NCBI RefSeq assembly: GCF_020165495.1
Contig: NZ_JAIUIE010000019.1
Coordinates: 1 to 56,458, forward strand
Length of the DNA stretch: 56,458 nt
DNA from: Mesorhizobium sp. BR1-1-16
GTDB lineage: Bacteria > Pseudomonadota > Alphaproteobacteria > Rhizobiales > Kaistiaceae
Direction: 5' to 3'
Shown one piece after another: positions 8,844 to 18,478 of this stretch. Below the pieces are notes generated by a model, which was not told the origin of the DNA, did not search any database, and worked only from the letters and a program-made list of their open reading frames with translations. The position numbers were made by a program, and so were the translations under genes. Numbering within the stretch: position 1 is the stretch's first letter; every line of letters begins with the position of its first letter.

Positions 8844-9446
8844 TCAGTCGATCGTCTCGTCGGGGTAGACTCCCCAGAGCCGATCCTGGCGGATCCAACC
8901 CCGGAAGCGCGGATCGGCGAGCTGGCACCAGCCCGCCTGGCACTCATTCACCTTCGCGACGACCTTCGGCTGCAAATAGGCCGTGATCTCACCGGTATCA
9001 TCCGGCTGGGCACGGATCGGCAGCGGATCGCCGGACTGCCAGGGGGCGACAACGGCATTGCGTTTCATGCCGAGCAGGCTGTGGAAAACCCAGCCCTCGG
9101 TGCCGTCCGAATCGCGGATGCGGCGCCAGTTGTCGAACTCCTGAATCACTTCGACCGGCAGGCCCGAACGGGTGAACACCCAGGCAATGCGGTAATCGTT
9201 GCCCGGCCCGACGCGAACATTGACGCGGCCGGCCTTGAGCGAAACGAAGCGCGGCAAGGGCAGGCCGCTCGGGCCGAGCTTCGGCGCCGCGCCCGCTGCG
9301 CCCTGCGCATGAGCGTCGCGACTGCCGGAAAGCGGCAGCACGACGAGGGCCATGACCAGCAACGCCGCGGACGCGCCCTTCCAGAAGGCGCGCCGGCCCG
9401 CTGCTGCGAAGTCTCGGAGGTCGTGGTGGTACATGTCGATGCTCAT
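8844..9446 (-). CDS. Exported SH3-domain protein
   Basis: This 200-residue protein has a positively charged N-terminus, a hydrophobic segment (LLVMALVVLPL, about residues 29-39) and an AHAQG cleavage site, so it is probably periplasmic. Two bacterial SH3-like modules follow: KAGRVNVRVGPGNDYRIAWVF-type at about 70-125 and a second PLPIRAQPDDTGEITAYL-type at about 142-190, the latter with a CQAGWCQL segment. SH3 modules of this kind are found in cell-wall-associated proteins; no catalytic domain is attached. It is divergent from the 2-hydroxyacid dehydrogenase gene. Confidence 0.85.
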   Translation of the reverse strand: MSIDMYHHDLRDFAAAGRRAFWKGASAALLVMALVVLPLSGSRDAHAQGAAGAAPKLGPSGLPLPRFVSLKAGRVNVRVGPGNDYRIAWVFTRSGLPVEVIQEFDNWRRIRDSDGTEGWVFHSLLGMKRNAVVAPWQSGDPLPIRAQPDDTGEITAYLQPKVVAKVNECQAGWCQLADPRFRGWIRQDRLWGVYPDETID

Positions 9447-9610
9447 CCCGCGCTCGCCGGGGCCCCTCTCTCCGCTGGCCAGCCGTGCGGCGGACTTGTC
9501 GTCCGGTCGCGTCGGGTAGAAGCTTCCGCGGAGGATTTGCCGTGCCCGGCTGTCGGGGACAAATGTGATGGGTCCGTGGTTAACGGGCCCTCAACGGGAA
9601 GGGATGAGCG

Positions 9611-10606
9611 ATGAAGAAGAGGCCGCATGTTGTCGTGACGCGCCGCCTGCCCGACGCGATCGAAACGCGCATGCGCGAATTATTCGACACCGAGCTCAAC
9701 ATCGACGACACACCAATGTCGGCCGAGGCGCTCGGCGCGGCCATGAAGCGCGCGGACGTGCTCGTGGCGACGGTCACCGATCGCATCGACGCAGCGCTGA
9801 TCGCGACCGCCGGACCGCAGCTCAAATTGATCGCAAGCTTTTCCAACGGTTTCGATCACATCGATGTCGAGGCGGCCCTGAAGCGCGGGATCACGGTGAC
9901 CAACACGCCCGGCGTCCTCACCGAGGATACGGCCGACATGACGATGGCGCTCATCCTCGCCGTTCCGCGCCGCCTGGTCGAAGGCGCGCGCGTGCTGAGC
10001 CTCGACCACGACTGGGCAGGCTGGACACCGACCTGGATGCTCGGCCGCCGCGTGACCGGAAAGCGGCTCGGCATCGTCGGCATGGGCCGGATCGGCCAGG
10101 CTGTCGCCCGGCGCGCCAAGGCGTTCGGTGTCGCGATCCATTATCACAACCGCCACCGCGTCGCGCAGGCGACCGAAGAGGCGCTCGAGGCAACCTATTG
10201 GGACAGTCTCGACCAGATGCTGGCCCGGATGGACATCATCTCGATCAATTGCCCGCGCACGCCCGGCACCTATCATCTGCTTTCGGAGCGCCGTCTGAAG
10301 CTGATGCGACCGGAGGCCTATCTCGTCAACACGGCGCGCGGTGAAATCGTCGACGAGGCGGCGCTGATTCGCCTCATCGCGGGCGGATCAATCGCGGGGG
10401 CCGGTCTCGACGTCTATGAGCACGAACCGATGGTGAACCCGAAGCTCATCCGCCTGGCGGAAACCGGCAAGGTCGTCCTGCTGCCGCATATGGGATCGGC
10501 AACCATCGAGGGCAGGCTGGAAATGGGTGAAAAGGTGCTGATCAACATCCGCGCCTTCTTCGACGGCCACAAGCCGCCCGACCGCGTGCTGCCTTCGATG
10601 CTTTGA
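9611..10606 (+). CDS. 2-hydroxyacid dehydrogenase (glyoxylate/hydroxypyruvate reductase family)
   Basis: The 331-residue protein has the D-isomer-specific 2-hydroxyacid dehydrogenase layout: a catalytic domain split around a Rossmann domain with GIVGMGRIGQAVARR. The substrate-side Arg lies in VNTARGEIVDE, and the catalytic His in LLPHMGSAT near the C-terminus. The family reduces glyoxylate or hydroxypyruvate, or oxidises D-glycerate, with NAD(P)H. The start at 9611 is preceded by GGGAAGGG at about 9597-9604. The exact substrate cannot be told. It converges on a GST-like gene. Confidence 0.9.
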   Translation: MKKRPHVVVTRRLPDAIETRMRELFDTELNIDDTPMSAEALGAAMKRADVLVATVTDRIDAALIATAGPQLKLIASFSNGFDHIDVEAALKRGITVTNTPGVLTEDTADMTMALILAVPRRLVEGARVLSLDHDWAGWTPTWMLGRRVTGKRLGIVGMGRIGQAVARRAKAFGVAIHYHNRHRVAQATEEALEATYWDSLDQMLARMDIISINCPRTPGTYHLLSERRLKLMRPEAYLVNTARGEIVDEAALIRLIAGGSIAGAGLDVYEHEPMVNPKLIRLAETGKVVLLPHMGSATIEGRLEMGEKVLINIRAFFDGHKPPDRVLPSML

Positions 10607-10771
10607 GCGGGCCGGCTAGGGGCAACCGGTCGTGCAAAAAGTCCAGCGACCAGCGGCCAAGTCGATCCTTGGAGGCCGCCGCGCCTGATGTCGGGCGATG
10701 TGGCGGAACAGGCCGGACGCCCGCCGGAAACGAACTCAGGTCTGGATAGACTTAGGCGCAACGTCCGGTGC

Positions 10772-11473
10772 CTAGTCGTTCAGAATCTTCGCCATGGAGG
10801 CGCCAATCTGCCCGCCAGCATAGGCGTCGCCATAATCCTTACGGGCCTTCCCCGACAGTTTGGCGAGCGGCGGTAGTGCAGAAACGCGCAGGCAGAGAGC
10901 CGCCGTCATCGGCGCTGTGGTCTCGAAAAGATCGTGAATTTTGCTGAAGCGGTCGACCATCGTGGTCCAGAGCGTAGCGGTGATAACATCAGCAAGGCCA
11001 GCCGCCTCGCCGCCCAGAATGTGGCCGGCGTCCTTGTCCAAGCCATAACGTCGGCCAGTCTCTTCCCAAATGCTCATCCACTTTGCGAGCCGGGGCTTAT
11101 ACTCTTCCCAGCGCTTGTGGCTCCACATGTGGTCGCCGCCATTCAGCGTGATTTCGTCGATGACGTCATTCGCATCATTGACGATCTTCATCGTCATGGC
11201 GCGCAGCTCAGGCGTGTCCGGCATGAGGTCCAGCGTTTCGCCCAGATAGAGGATGATGGCGGGCATTTCCGCCATAGCCATGTCTGCCTTGTGGTCGATC
11301 AGGACCGGCGGCCCCATGAACGGCACGGGCATGGCGTCCACTGGACCAGCCAAAAGCCGCGATATTTTCGCATCCCCACCCTCAGTCCAGCTTTTGCCCG
11401 CAAAAGCCAGCACAGCGCGCACAAACTGACCGCGGAAAGGCGCGGACCAGTACAGAAGTTCATAGTCAGCCAA
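10772..11473 (-). CDS. Glutathione S-transferase-like protein
   Basis: The 233-residue protein has the two-domain GST layout: an N-terminal thioredoxin-like part (ELLYWSAPFRGQFVRAVLAF, with PPVLID and AEMPAIILYLGE corresponding to the cis-Pro and glutathione-contact loops) and an all-alpha C-terminal part. The serine at SAPFRGQ could take the place of the catalytic Tyr/Ser/Cys. The role is unknown; GST-like proteins conjugate glutathione or act in stress and xenobiotic handling. It stands alone between two plus-strand units. Confidence 0.8.
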   Translation of the reverse strand: MADYELLYWSAPFRGQFVRAVLAFAGKSWTEGGDAKISRLLAGPVDAMPVPFMGPPVLIDHKADMAMAEMPAIILYLGETLDLMPDTPELRAMTMKIVNDANDVIDEITLNGGDHMWSHKRWEEYKPRLAKWMSIWEETGRRYGLDKDAGHILGGEAAGLADVITATLWTTMVDRFSKIHDLFETTAPMTAALCLRVSALPPLAKLSGKARKDYGDAYAGGQIGASMAKILND

Positions 11474-11603
11474 GGTTCATCTCCGTCTCGGTTGGTTGAA
11501 CAGGAAACGTGCCGGCGGCTGATCGGTCGCGAGGCTCTATGCAGATTTTAACAGCCGCAGCGCGCGTCATCTCGGATGAAATCGTCATCCCGCTTGGCGG
11601 AAA

Positions 11604-12728
11604 ATGATCAAGGTCATGGTTGCCACCCCGACGACCGGGCAAGTTGGCAATGAAAGCGCTGATACCGCTTCATCGCCAAACCGCGGAGCTTCCCCCGTGC
11701 GACGTTTCAGGCCGCTCTTCCTGGCTTTTTGCCTCTCAACTGCGATAGGCGCTCATCCAGGTCCGACTTTCGCCGCCGACCAGAACGGCATTGGATCGAT
11801 GCTGCAGGGCCTTATTCAGAAGCTCGGCGGCAAGCGCTTGCCGACCGGCATCGCCGCCGCCAATGGCCGCATCGAGGCCGATCAAATTCTCGTCTCGGCG
11901 AAATTCGCCGGCCGCGTCGCCGATGTGCTTGTCAGCGAAGGCGACACGGTCGACGCCGGAGCCATCATTGCGCGCATGGATACGACCGAGCTTGAGGCAC
12001 AGCTCGCCGGCGCAAAGGCGCAGGTACGCCGCGCCGAGACCGCGATCATCTCGGCCGAGGCAGCGATCGAGCAGCGCAAGAGCGAACTGGCTCTCGCCAA
12101 GCAGGAGCTCGACCGCGCCGCGCAGCTGAAGGACAAGGGCTTCGGCACGCAGCAGACGCTCGATCTGAAGCGGTCGACGCTGAATGTCGCGATAGCAGCC
12201 ACGAATGCCGCCAATGCAAGCCGCGACGATGCCGAGGCCGCTGCCGATGTGGCGCGCGCGGATGTGGCGCGCCTCGAGGCGCAACTGGACGACGCGGTGC
12301 TGAAGGCGACGCGGCGCGGACGCGTCGAATACAAGCTCGTGCAATCGGGCGAGGTGGTTGCCGCCGGTGCGCCGATCGTAACGCTGCCCGATCTCGAGAG
12401 CGTCTACATGACGGTTTTCGTCCCGGCCAAGGTCGCCGGTCTCCTCGCCGTCGGCAGCGCGACGCGCATCGTGCTCGATCCGGCGCCCGACTATGTGGTG
12501 CCGGCGACCGTTTCCTTTGTCGCCGGCAGCGCGCAGTTCACGCCGAAGACGGTGGAAACGAGTGACGAGCGCGAGAAACTCATGTTCCGCGTCAAGCTCG
12601 CCATCGCGCCGGCGCTGCTGCGCCAATATGAGAGCTATGTGAAAACAGGCGTGCGCGGCGTCGCCTATATGGCAACCGATGCGGGGCTGGTCTGGCCGGC
12701 CGAACTCGATGTGAAACTGCCGCAATGA
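11604..12728 (+). CDS. HlyD-family periplasmic adaptor (membrane fusion protein)
   Basis: This 374-residue protein has an N-terminal hydrophobic segment (FRPLFLAFCLSTAIGA), a biotinyl-lipoyl-like half (ADQILVSAKFAGRVADVLVSEGD), a long Ala/Glu/Arg-rich coiled coil (about 130-240), and the returning half plus a beta-barrel. It should bridge the inner-membrane ABC exporter encoded next to an outer-membrane channel. Its stop codon overlaps the start of the rbbA-like gene (ATGA at 12725), so the two are translationally coupled. This is the YhiI/YbhG-type adaptor arrangement. Another in-frame Met lies at 11616. Confidence 0.9.
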   Translation: MIKVMVATPTTGQVGNESADTASSPNRGASPVRRFRPLFLAFCLSTAIGAHPGPTFAADQNGIGSMLQGLIQKLGGKRLPTGIAAANGRIEADQILVSAKFAGRVADVLVSEGDTVDAGAIIARMDTTELEAQLAGAKAQVRRAETAIISAEAAIEQRKSELALAKQELDRAAQLKDKGFGTQQTLDLKRSTLNVAIAATNAANASRDDAEAAADVARADVARLEAQLDDAVLKATRRGRVEYKLVQSGEVVAAGAPIVTLPDLESVYMTVFVPAKVAGLLAVGSATRIVLDPAPDYVVPATVSFVAGSAQFTPKTVETSDEREKLMFRVKLAIAPALLRQYESYVKTGVRGVAYMATDAGLVWPAELDVKLPQ

Positions 12729-15444
12729 GCGACCCGGCGATCCGTTTCGCCGGGGTCGAGCATCGCTATGGCAAGCGCGTCGCACTTGCCGGCGTCGATC
12801 TCGATGTTCCCTCGGGCATCATGGCCGGGCTCATCGGTCCTGATGGCGTTGGCAAGTCGACGCTGCTCGGCATTGTCGCCGGCGCGACGCGCATCCAGTC
12901 CGGCGCGGTGACTGTGCTTGGCGTCGACATGCGCAAAAGTTCCGAGCGGCGGCGCACCGGGGCGCGCATCGCCTATATGCCGCAGGGGCTCGGCCGCAAT
13001 CTTTATCCGACGCTCTCTATCGCCGAAAACCTCGATTTTTTCGGTCGGCTCTTCGGGCAGGACGAGGCCGAGCGCAAGGCGCGCACCGCCGAACTCCTGG
13101 CGGCGACCGATCTCGCGCCGTTCAGCGACCGTCCGGCCGGCAAGCTCTCCGGCGGCATGAAGCAAAAGCTCGGCATCTGCGCCGCGCTCATTCACGATCC
13201 CGATCTTCTCATTCTCGACGAGCCGACAACCGGCATCGACCCCATGTCGCGTCGCCAGTTCTGGGAGCTCATCGAAGGCATCCGCGCACGCCGTCCGGGC
13301 ATGAGCGTCATCGTCGCCACAGCCTATATGGACGAGGCGGAGCGCTTCGACTGGCTGGCGGCCATGCATGACGGGCGCATCATCGCCAGCGGCGCGCCGG
13401 ACGAAATCCGCGCCCGGACCGGCGAGACGACGCTGGAGCGCGCCTTCGTCGTGCTGCTGCCGGAGGACATCCGTGCCGCCGATACGCCGCTGCCCGATCT
13501 GCCGCGCATCGCCGACGACGGCACCCCGGCCATCGAGGCGGAAGGGCTAACACGCCGCTTCGGCACCTTCACGGCTGTCGACCATGTCTCCTTCCGCATC
13601 GAGCGGGGCGAGATCTTCGGCTTCCTCGGCTCCAACGGCTCGGGCAAGAGCACGACCATGCGCATGCTCACGGGCCTGCTGCCCGCGAGCGAGGGCGAGG
13701 CGAAGCTCTTCGGCCAGGTGCTCGATGCCAACGACATGGAGACGAGGCGGCGCGTCGGCTTCATGTCTCAGGCCTTCTCGCTCTATGGCGAACTGACGGT
13801 GCGGCAGAACCTGAAGCTCCACGCCGAGCTGTTCCAACTGCCCATGGAGGCGATCGGCCCGCGCGTCGCCGAGATGCTGGCGCGCTTCGCGCTCGTCGAT
13901 GTCGCCGACCAGCGGCCGGACAGCCTGCCGCTCGGCATGCGCCAGCGGCTCCAGCTCGCGGTCGCGCTCGTGCACCGGCCCGAGATTCTCATTCTCGACG
14001 AGCCGACCTCCGGGGTCGACCCCGTGGCCCGCGATGGTTTCTGGCGCATTCTGCTCGACCTCTCGCGGCGGGAAGGCGTCACGATCTTCCTCTCGACCCA
14101 TTTCATGAACGAGGCGGAGCGCTGCGACCGGATCTCGTTGATGCATGCCGGCAAGGTGCTGGCCGTCGGCAGCCCCGCCGAGCTCAAGACCGCGCGGGGC
14201 ATGACCTCGCTCGAGGACGTCTTCATCGCCGTGCTCGAAGAGGCCGGCATGGGGCAAGGCGCGGGCCAGGGCGTGGCAGCAGCGGCCCCCGAGACCTTCA
14301 TCGTGGAAACGCCTCGCCGCTTCGATCTGCGCCGCCTCTCCGCCTATTTCTGGCGTGAGGCGCTGGAGATCGCGCGCGATCCGGCTCGGCTGGTCTTCGC
14401 CTTTCTCGGTCCGCTGCTGCTCCTTCTCACGTTCGGTTTCGGCATCTCCTTCGATGTCGAACATCTGCGCTTCGCCGCCTTCGACCAGGACAAGAGCACC
14501 GAAAGCCGCCAGTTGCTCGAGAGCTTCCAGGGCTCGCGCTATTTCGACGAGCAGTCGCCGATCACCGCGCCCGAGGGCATCGATCAGCGCCTCAAGAGCG
14601 GCGATATCGCGCTCGCCATCGAGATCCCTCCGGATTTCGGCCGGGATCTCGTGCGCGGGCTTTCGCCTGAGGTCGGTATCTGGATCGATGGCGCGATGCC
14701 TTTCCGCGCGGAGACGATGCGCGGCTATGTGAACGGCCTCGCGCAATCCTATCTCGCCGATGCGACGACGCGGCAGAAGGGCACCGAGAGCTCGGCCTAT
14801 CCGATCTCTCTCGAAACACGCTTTCGCTACAACCAGGCCTTCAAGAGCACCAATGCCATCGTGCCGAGCGTCATCGTGCTCGTGCTGGTGCTCATTCCCG
14901 CCATCATGACGGCGATCGGTATCGTCAAGGAGAAGGAGACGGGCTCGATCACCAATTTCCAGTCGATGCCGGTCACCAAGGTCGAATTCCTGCTGGGCAA
15001 GCAACTACCCTATGTCGTCATCGCCTTCCTGAACTTCCTCATGCTGGTCCTGCTCGCGCGCTTCATCTTCGCCGTGCCCGTGACCGGCTCCTTCGCGATG
15101 CTCTCGGCCTCTACGCTCGCCTATGTTTTGGCGACGACCGGGTTCGGGCTCCTCGTCTCGTCCTTTGTCTCGAGCCAGGTGGCGGCGATCTTCGCCACAG
15201 CCATCATCGCGATCATTCCGGCCGTCAACTTCTCGGGCCTCCTCGTGCCCGTCTCCTCACTGTCGGGCAGCGGACGCCTCATCGGCCTTGCCTTCCCGGC
15301 GGCCTGGTATCAACCGATCAGCGTCGGAGTCGTCGTCAAGGGGCTCGGTTTCGCGGAGCTCTGGCCAAACCTTCTTGTGCTCGTTCTTTCGGCCTCGTCT
15401 TCATCGGCGCCTCCATCGTGGCGCTTCGCAAGCAGGGGGCCTGA
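12725..15444 (+). CDS. rbbA: RbbA-like double ABC ATPase with ABC-2 permease domain (frameshifted near the 3' end)
   Basis: The protein has two ABC ATPase domains. The first has Walker A GPDGVGKST and signature LSGGMKQKLG; the second has Walker A GSNGSGKST, a degenerate signature LPLGMRQRL and Walker B LILDEPTSG. An ABC-2 permease domain of about 370 residues follows. E. coli RbbA is ribosome-associated, but this layout next to HlyD and a second permease is that of an exporter. In the current reading frame there is no stop at the usual C-terminus; the frame runs through the next gene to 16606. A different frame gives the normal ending FGLVFIGAS...RKQGA with a stop at 15442-15444. Restoring one T in the CTTTC at about 15386-15390 rejoins it, giving 906 residues. 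Confidence 0.85.
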
Positions 15445-15445
15445 A

Positions 15446-16606
15446 ATGAAGCTTGCGGCATCACCCCAGCGACGTTCGATGGCGAGCTTTTCGGCGCGTC
15501 TTGCGCGGGTGTTCCGCCTCGGCGTGAAGGAACTCTACAGCCTCAAGGCCGATCCGGATCTCGTCTTCCTCATCGTCTATGCCTTCTCCTTCGCCATCTA
15601 CGCGGTTTCGACCGGCGCGAAGATGGAAGTCGAGAACGCCTCGGTGGCGATTGTCGACGAGGACCAGTCGACCTTGTCGCAACGGCTCACCGACGCGATC
15701 CTGCCACCCTATTTCAAGGCGCCGCAGGCGATCAGCGCCTACGAGATCGACGAAGCGATGGACAAGGGCTACTTCGTCTTCGTCATCGAGATCCCGCCGA
15801 AGTTCGAGCATGACGCGATCGCAGGACGCAAGCCGGCGCTGCAGATCAATGTCGACGCAACAGCCATGTCGCAGGCCGGCAACGGTGCCTCCTATCTGCA
15901 GTCGATCCTGCTCCAAGAGGCGGTGGCGGTGCTCGGCAGCGGCAACATCCAGCCAATCGATCTGGTCGTCAGGGCAAAGTTCAACCCGAACCTGCAATCC
16001 GCCTGGTTCACCGCGCTGATGCAAGTCATCAACAATATCACCATGCTATCCGTGATCCTGACGGGGGCTGCGCTCATTCGCGAGCGCGAGCACGGCACGA
16101 TCGAGCATCTCCTCGTGATGCCGGTGACGCCGGCGGAAATTATGCTCGCCAAGATCTGGGCGAATGGCGCCGTCATCATCGTGGCGGCAGCGCTCTCGCT
16201 CTTTGCCGTCGTCGAGCGGCTGCTTGGCGTCCCGGTCGCCGGCTCGATACCGCTCTTCCTCGGTTCGGCAACGCTCTATCTGTTCTCGGTCACGGCCCTC
16301 GGCATCCTCATCGCGACGGCTTCCACCTCGATGGCACAGTTCGGCCTCATCGTCATGCCGGTCCTGATCGTCATGAACCTGCTCTCCGGCAGCACGACGC
16401 CGCTCGAATCCATGCCACGATGGCTGCAGACCGCGATGCAGGGCTCGCCCTCGACGCATTTCGTGGCGCTGTCGCAAGCAACCCTCTATCGCGGCGCTGG
16501 CCTCGACATCATCTGGCCCCGTCTCGCCGCGCTCGTCGCAATCGGTGCTGTGTTCTTCGCGGTCGCGCTGATGCGCTTTCGCAAGGCGCTGCTCGCCGCG
16601 GGCTGA
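15446..16606 (+). CDS. ABC-2 type transporter permease (YhhJ-like)
   Basis: This 386-residue inner-membrane permease has one N-terminal hydrophobic segment (VFLIVYAFSFAIYAV), a large periplasmic loop, and a cluster of membrane segments from about residue 190 to the C-terminus. The ATG at 15446 lies one base after the natural rbbA stop (TGA 15442-15444), so the pair was built for coupled translation. As the sequence stands it is also in frame with the upstream gene because of the apparent one-base deletion there, making a predicted 1293-residue fusion. Together with HlyD and RbbA it would form a three-part export system. Confidence 0.85.
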   Translation: MKLAASPQRRSMASFSARLARVFRLGVKELYSLKADPDLVFLIVYAFSFAIYAVSTGAKMEVENASVAIVDEDQSTLSQRLTDAILPPYFKAPQAISAYEIDEAMDKGYFVFVIEIPPKFEHDAIAGRKPALQINVDATAMSQAGNGASYLQSILLQEAVAVLGSGNIQPIDLVVRAKFNPNLQSAWFTALMQVINNITMLSVILTGAALIREREHGTIEHLLVMPVTPAEIMLAKIWANGAVIIVAAALSLFAVVERLLGVPVAGSIPLFLGSATLYLFSVTALGILIATASTSMAQFGLIVMPVLIVMNLLSGSTTPLESMPRWLQTAMQGSPSTHFVALSQATLYRGAGLDIIWPRLAALVAIGAVFFAVALMRFRKALLAAG

Positions 16607-17460
16607 TCTGCCCCGCTCGCCGCTGATCCGCCACTACCTGCAGCGGTAATGGGCCAGACAGGCGGGATAGGATCGCCCTCCCTTCCACCATCAGTTATGT
16701 CGGCAACAAGGTTGAGGAGTAAGATGCCGGCGGCAGACGTCGGTGGTGACGAACACGGCGCGGGTCGGCGCCTCGGGCGCGATCCATCGAGTACGGGGCG
16801 GCTGGCCGAGCCATCCCACGGGACTGTCGATCAAGCTTCACGAAGCACGTTTTTAGAGACCCGATTGCGGAGTTTGCGCTGCACCGGCTTTCTGCTTCGG
16901 ATCTGCACGCATAGCGTGACCGGATGCGTGCGAAGCTGCTAGCGCCAGCGACAGTGCGCAGAATTGTCAGCGATCTTCAGTCGGCTCTCAATGAGGCGGC
17001 CCGGACTCAGAGCGCAATGGCGAGGACGATCGTGCAGAGCCAAAGAAGCGGTAGGTGCCGCGTCCAGAAGCGCCGGATAGCGGTGGCGACGAGCAACAGG
17101 GCGATCAGCTCCGTCGCGCTCGCCGCCTGTCAGTCATAGTCGTTAGGATACATGCCGAAGGTGATGAAGCGCGCCTTCTCGCCAAGAAGCGCCCAGCAGG
17201 CGACCGATCGCGCGGCACAGTCTTTCGCGGTTCCGGTGGATACCCAATCAATGTCTGTCGGAGTTCAGCGGTATCTGCCGGAATCGGCCGGTCTTAACTG
17301 GATTGTGCCGGACGACGCTGGATTGCCGTCGTACGGTATGGACACTCCGTCGACCGAGCCCTGAAGCGCGGTCTTGAGTGAAAGCCTCTGGCGAATTCGG
17401 GACGGCAGCTTCAAGCTCCGCAAGCCATCGCTAAGCCTTTCGTCCCCGAGGAGACGCCCA
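16607..17460. other. Intergenic stretch between exporter operon and LysR gene
   Basis: Apart from the integrase fragment in its middle, I see no intact gene. Short open frames at 17055-17364 have no recognisable family. The last 90 bases before 17461 contain the LysR gene's likely ribosome binding site (GAGGAG at about 17447). This looks like eroded mobile-element sequence. Confidence 0.4.
16831..17040 (+). pseudogene. Tyrosine integrase fragment with in-frame amber codon
   Basis: One frame reads DPIAEFALHRLSASDLHA, then TAG, then RDRMRAKLLAPATVRRI followed by VSDLQSALNEAARTQ. This matches the SAM-like core-binding domain of phage-type tyrosine integrases, where the residue at the stop is normally Trp (TGG changed to TAG). 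No catalytic domain follows: the similarity ends at about 17030 and the Arg/His/Tyr motifs are missing. It is therefore a dead remnant. It marks the start of the accessory region that runs to the tRNA-Ala gene. Confidence 0.6.
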
Positions 17461-18369
17461 ATGCTGCATGCGCGGATGCTGCGCTATCTGGACGAGGTCG
17501 CCCGTTGTGGCTCGATCCGCAAGGCTGCGGCCAAGCTCAATGTTGCGTCTTCTGCGGTCAACCGGCAGATCATCGCTTTCGAGGAAGAGCTTGGCACGCC
17601 GCTCTTCGCACGACTCTCGCATGGCCTGCGCCTAACGGCGGCCGGCGAGATCATGATCGCCCACGTCCGGAAAACGCTGAAGGAATACCAGTGGAGCTCG
17701 GAGCGCATCGACCGCCTGCGCGATTATCAATTCCCGGCTGCCTCAATCGCGACCGTTGGTGGACTCGCATGCGACTTGCTCGCCAAAGCACTGATGGAGC
17801 TTCGGCTGGAGCGGCCCTTCACACGCCTCTTCGTTAGCGTGATGGACGCCGACGACATCATGGGCGTCGTCGCCTCCGGCGATTTCGATCTTGGGTTTGC
17901 CTTCGACCTGCCGGACTTTGGCGGTGTCACCCGCGCTGCATCGCTGAAGACGCGCTACGGCGCCGTGATGGTTCCAGACCATCCGCTGGCGCACGAGCCG
18001 GTTCTGCGCCTGAATGCGCTGCAGGAGTATCCGCTCATAGCCCCGCATGTTGGCGTGCTGATACGTGACCAGTTCGACGATGCCTGCCTGCGCAATGGCA
18101 TCAAGATCGACCCAGTCGTCGAGTCGGACTCCTTCGAGTTCCTTCGGCAGTTCGCCCTTTCCAACAAGGGGGTCGCACTGCTGAACGAACTTGATATCGA
18201 TGAGGGATTGCGAACGGGCCTGCTGGTCTTCGTACCGATCGTCGAACTTAAGGGTAAGACGCAGACCATCTCCGTCGTCCATCGAACGCGGGGGGCCCTG
18301 GATCCGCTTCCGGGATTGATCGTCGAACGCCTTTCGATGCTGCTCGACGACCGCCGAGGCAGCAGCTGA
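17461..18369 (+). CDS. LysR-family transcriptional regulator
   Basis: The 302-residue protein begins with a LysR winged helix (MLRYLDEVARCGSIRKAAAKL, with SSAVNRQIIAFEEELG as recognition region) followed by a periplasmic-binding-like effector domain. I chose the Met at 17461 because a GAGGAG lies just upstream and the HTH starts at once; an open extension to 17374 adds 29 residues without similarity. It is read in the same direction as the ECF transporter genes that begin 109 bases downstream, so it probably controls them. The effector is unknown and may be the transported molecule. Confidence 0.85.
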   Translation: MLHARMLRYLDEVARCGSIRKAAAKLNVASSAVNRQIIAFEEELGTPLFARLSHGLRLTAAGEIMIAHVRKTLKEYQWSSERIDRLRDYQFPAASIATVGGLACDLLAKALMELRLERPFTRLFVSVMDADDIMGVVASGDFDLGFAFDLPDFGGVTRAASLKTRYGAVMVPDHPLAHEPVLRLNALQEYPLIAPHVGVLIRDQFDDACLRNGIKIDPVVESDSFEFLRQFALSNKGVALLNELDIDEGLRTGLLVFVPIVELKGKTQTISVVHRTRGALDPLPGLIVERLSMLLDDRRGSS

Positions 18370-18478
18370 TGCCTTTTGGGTCCAGGGCTGCGCTCGAAAC
18401 GATGCTTTGAGAACGGCCGGGAAGTGCGCACCATTCCTTCGACGGCAATAAGCCGCGGCGGGGATGCAGGGTGCGAAC

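Noticed and set aside
13547-15004. 485-codon minus-strand frame
   Set aside because: Shadow of the rbbA-like ATPase and permease.
18370-18478. Possible vitamin riboswitch before the ECF S gene
   Set aside because: The gap is only about 110 bases and no known riboswitch core was seen; LysR control is more likely.
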